From: CAYJEQ01 sp964370185
GTDB lineage: Bacteria > Bacillota > Clostridia > Oscillospirales > Ruminococcaceae
Assembly: GCA_964370185.1 (NCBI GenBank)
Contig: CAYJIJ010000017.1
Location: 1-38,892 of the forward strand
Direction of reading: 5' to 3'
Length of the DNA: 38,892 bases
Of the stretch, positions 38,475-38,892 are shown piece after piece (position 1 is the first letter of the stretch; the number at the start of each line of letters is the position of its first letter). A model generated the notes under the pieces. That model ran no database searches and was not told where the DNA came from. It was given only the letters and a program-made list of their open reading frames with translations. The position numbers and the translations under genes were made by a program.

Positions 38475-38636
38475 TCATTTTACTCGTTTAGACGCACCAT
38501 AGTTGACTAAAGATGCACTTGCACAAATTGCTGCAGTTGAAGTAGCATCAGAATGTCCCATAAACACTGCAATACTAAAACCGATAGTCATAATTAACAT
38601 CAACAAACTAAGTATCTTCAAATATTTTTGTTTCAT
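38475..38636 (-). CDS. Small membrane or secreted peptide, 53 residues
   Basis: A short complete frame with ATG at 38634-38636 and TGA at 38475-38477. It begins MKQKYLKILSLLMLIMTIGF, with lysines then a hydrophobic stretch to about residue 26. A small polar tail follows with one Cys (TSTAAICASASLVNYGASKR). GGGGGAAG stands 6 nt before the ATG. The N-terminus fits a signal peptide or a single membrane helix. No family is recognised. It is a candidate signalling or membrane peptide; an AgrD-type autoinducer was considered, but the usual C-terminal motif is missing. Confidence 0.55.
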   Translation of the reverse strand: MKQKYLKILSLLMLIMTIGFSIAVFMGHSDATSTAAICASASLVNYGASKRVK

Positions 38637-38742
38637 CTAAATCTTCCCCCAAACTAATATAAATAAACCGTAGGATAAAGTTAACCACCAATCTGAAATA
38701 AAGCAATGGGTACGTCAAGCCATGCCACTACAATTTAAATCC

Positions 38743-38761
38743 GTTTCGCCAAAGGCGAAAC
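38743..38761. repeat. Small palindrome with downstream TTCACTTTTCACT tract
   Basis: GTTTCGCC/GGCGAAAC stem (38743-38750 with 38754-38761). Just after it, 38785-38810 contains TTCACTTTTCACT and then TAAATAATC, similar to 20352-20375 (TTCACTTTTCACT, then CAAAATAATC) beside another hairpin. It may be a dispersed intergenic repeat. Confidence 0.4.
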
Positions 38762-38823
38762 TCCATAACTTTTCATTATTCATTTTTCACTTTTCACTTA
38801 AATAATCTCCACTTTGTTTTCGA

Positions 38824-38892
38824 TTACTTATTCCCCACATCCCCATCTAAAATATACTCACGATATTTTTTAGCCGCAAGCTCGGTTTTATT
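38824..38892 (-). CDS. C-terminal end of an unidentified protein (partial)
   Basis: A minus-strand frame is open from the right edge to TAA (38824-38826) and encodes 22 residues, NKTELAAKKYREYILDGDVG followed by NK. The charged composition looks like a real protein tail, but it is too short to assign. It lies downstream of nothing that would give context. Confidence 0.45.
   Translation of the reverse strand, partial: NKTELAAKKYREYILDGDVGNK

Noticed and set aside
38475..38636. AgrD-type cyclic autoinducer precursor
   Set aside because: It has the hydrophobic helix and a Cys, but lacks the conserved acidic C-terminal motif, and no AgrB-like gene is seen.

Overview
The window looks like chromosomal DNA of an endospore-forming member of the Clostridia (Bacillota). 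The evidence is low GC, strong AGGAGG-type ribosome binding sites, frequent TTG/GTG starts, a SpoIID C-terminus at the left edge, a CIRCE-controlled hrcA-grpE-dnaK-dnaJ operon and a Gram-positive-type LexA. The genus cannot be named from sequence alone. It is a draft scaffold: two runs of exactly 100 N (14773-14872 and 30289-30388) are each flanked by the same 55-nt sequence on both sides. They are probably unmerged contig overlaps rather than missing DNA.

Layout: 1-120 is the end of spoIID (+). 194-2699 (-) is lexA and typA. 2808-5281 (-) is a tandem pair of membrane GGDEF proteins, divergent from 5524-10321 (+), the hrcA-grpE-dnaK-dnaJ operon with two CIRCE operators. 10466-12112 (-) is a chemoreceptor. 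12415-14368 (+) is a PadR / HAAS (DUF1700) / DUF4097-like cassette with a repeated operator over its promoter. 14521-16603 (+) is a second chemoreceptor whose 5' leader contains a 101-bp MITE-like insertion. 16751-18926 (-) is prmA-rsmE plus a PilN-like orphan. 19226-20314 (+) is a P-loop protein, and 20539-21282 (-) is a cyclophilin lipoprotein. 21473-23911 (-) is a tandem pair of SARP/BTAD-type regulators. 24241-25194 (+) is a transglutaminase-like lipoprotein. 25364-29595 (+) is a type IV pilus/type II secretion-like operon (PilC, four small pilin-like proteins, PilT) interrupted by a 274-bp structured inverted-repeat element. 29735-33988 (+) holds a YheO-like regulator, an Lrp-type regulator with an aminotransferase, and a CoA-disulfide reductase with a rhodanese domain. 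34091-36386 (-) holds an unknown acidic protein and a UPF0210/ACT-domain pair. 36736-38379 (+) holds a PHP phosphatase and a nitrilase-family amidase. A 53-aa membrane peptide gene and the end of a further minus-strand gene close the window.

How the genes fit together: beside housekeeping functions, the accessory genes lean to surface behaviour and second-messenger signalling: two diguanylate-cyclase-like proteins, two chemoreceptors and a pilus motor operon. Both SARP/BTAD regulators carry a C-terminal domain that I read as a degenerate GGDEF domain: the GGDEF signature is lost (SPSQY/SPTQY) but an RxxD motif is kept at the inhibitory-site position. If that reading is right, they could be c-di-GMP-responsive transcription factors. 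This is inference. The most concrete novel items are the two inverted-repeat elements, a short scar resembling the larger one, and the degenerate-GGDEF regulators.
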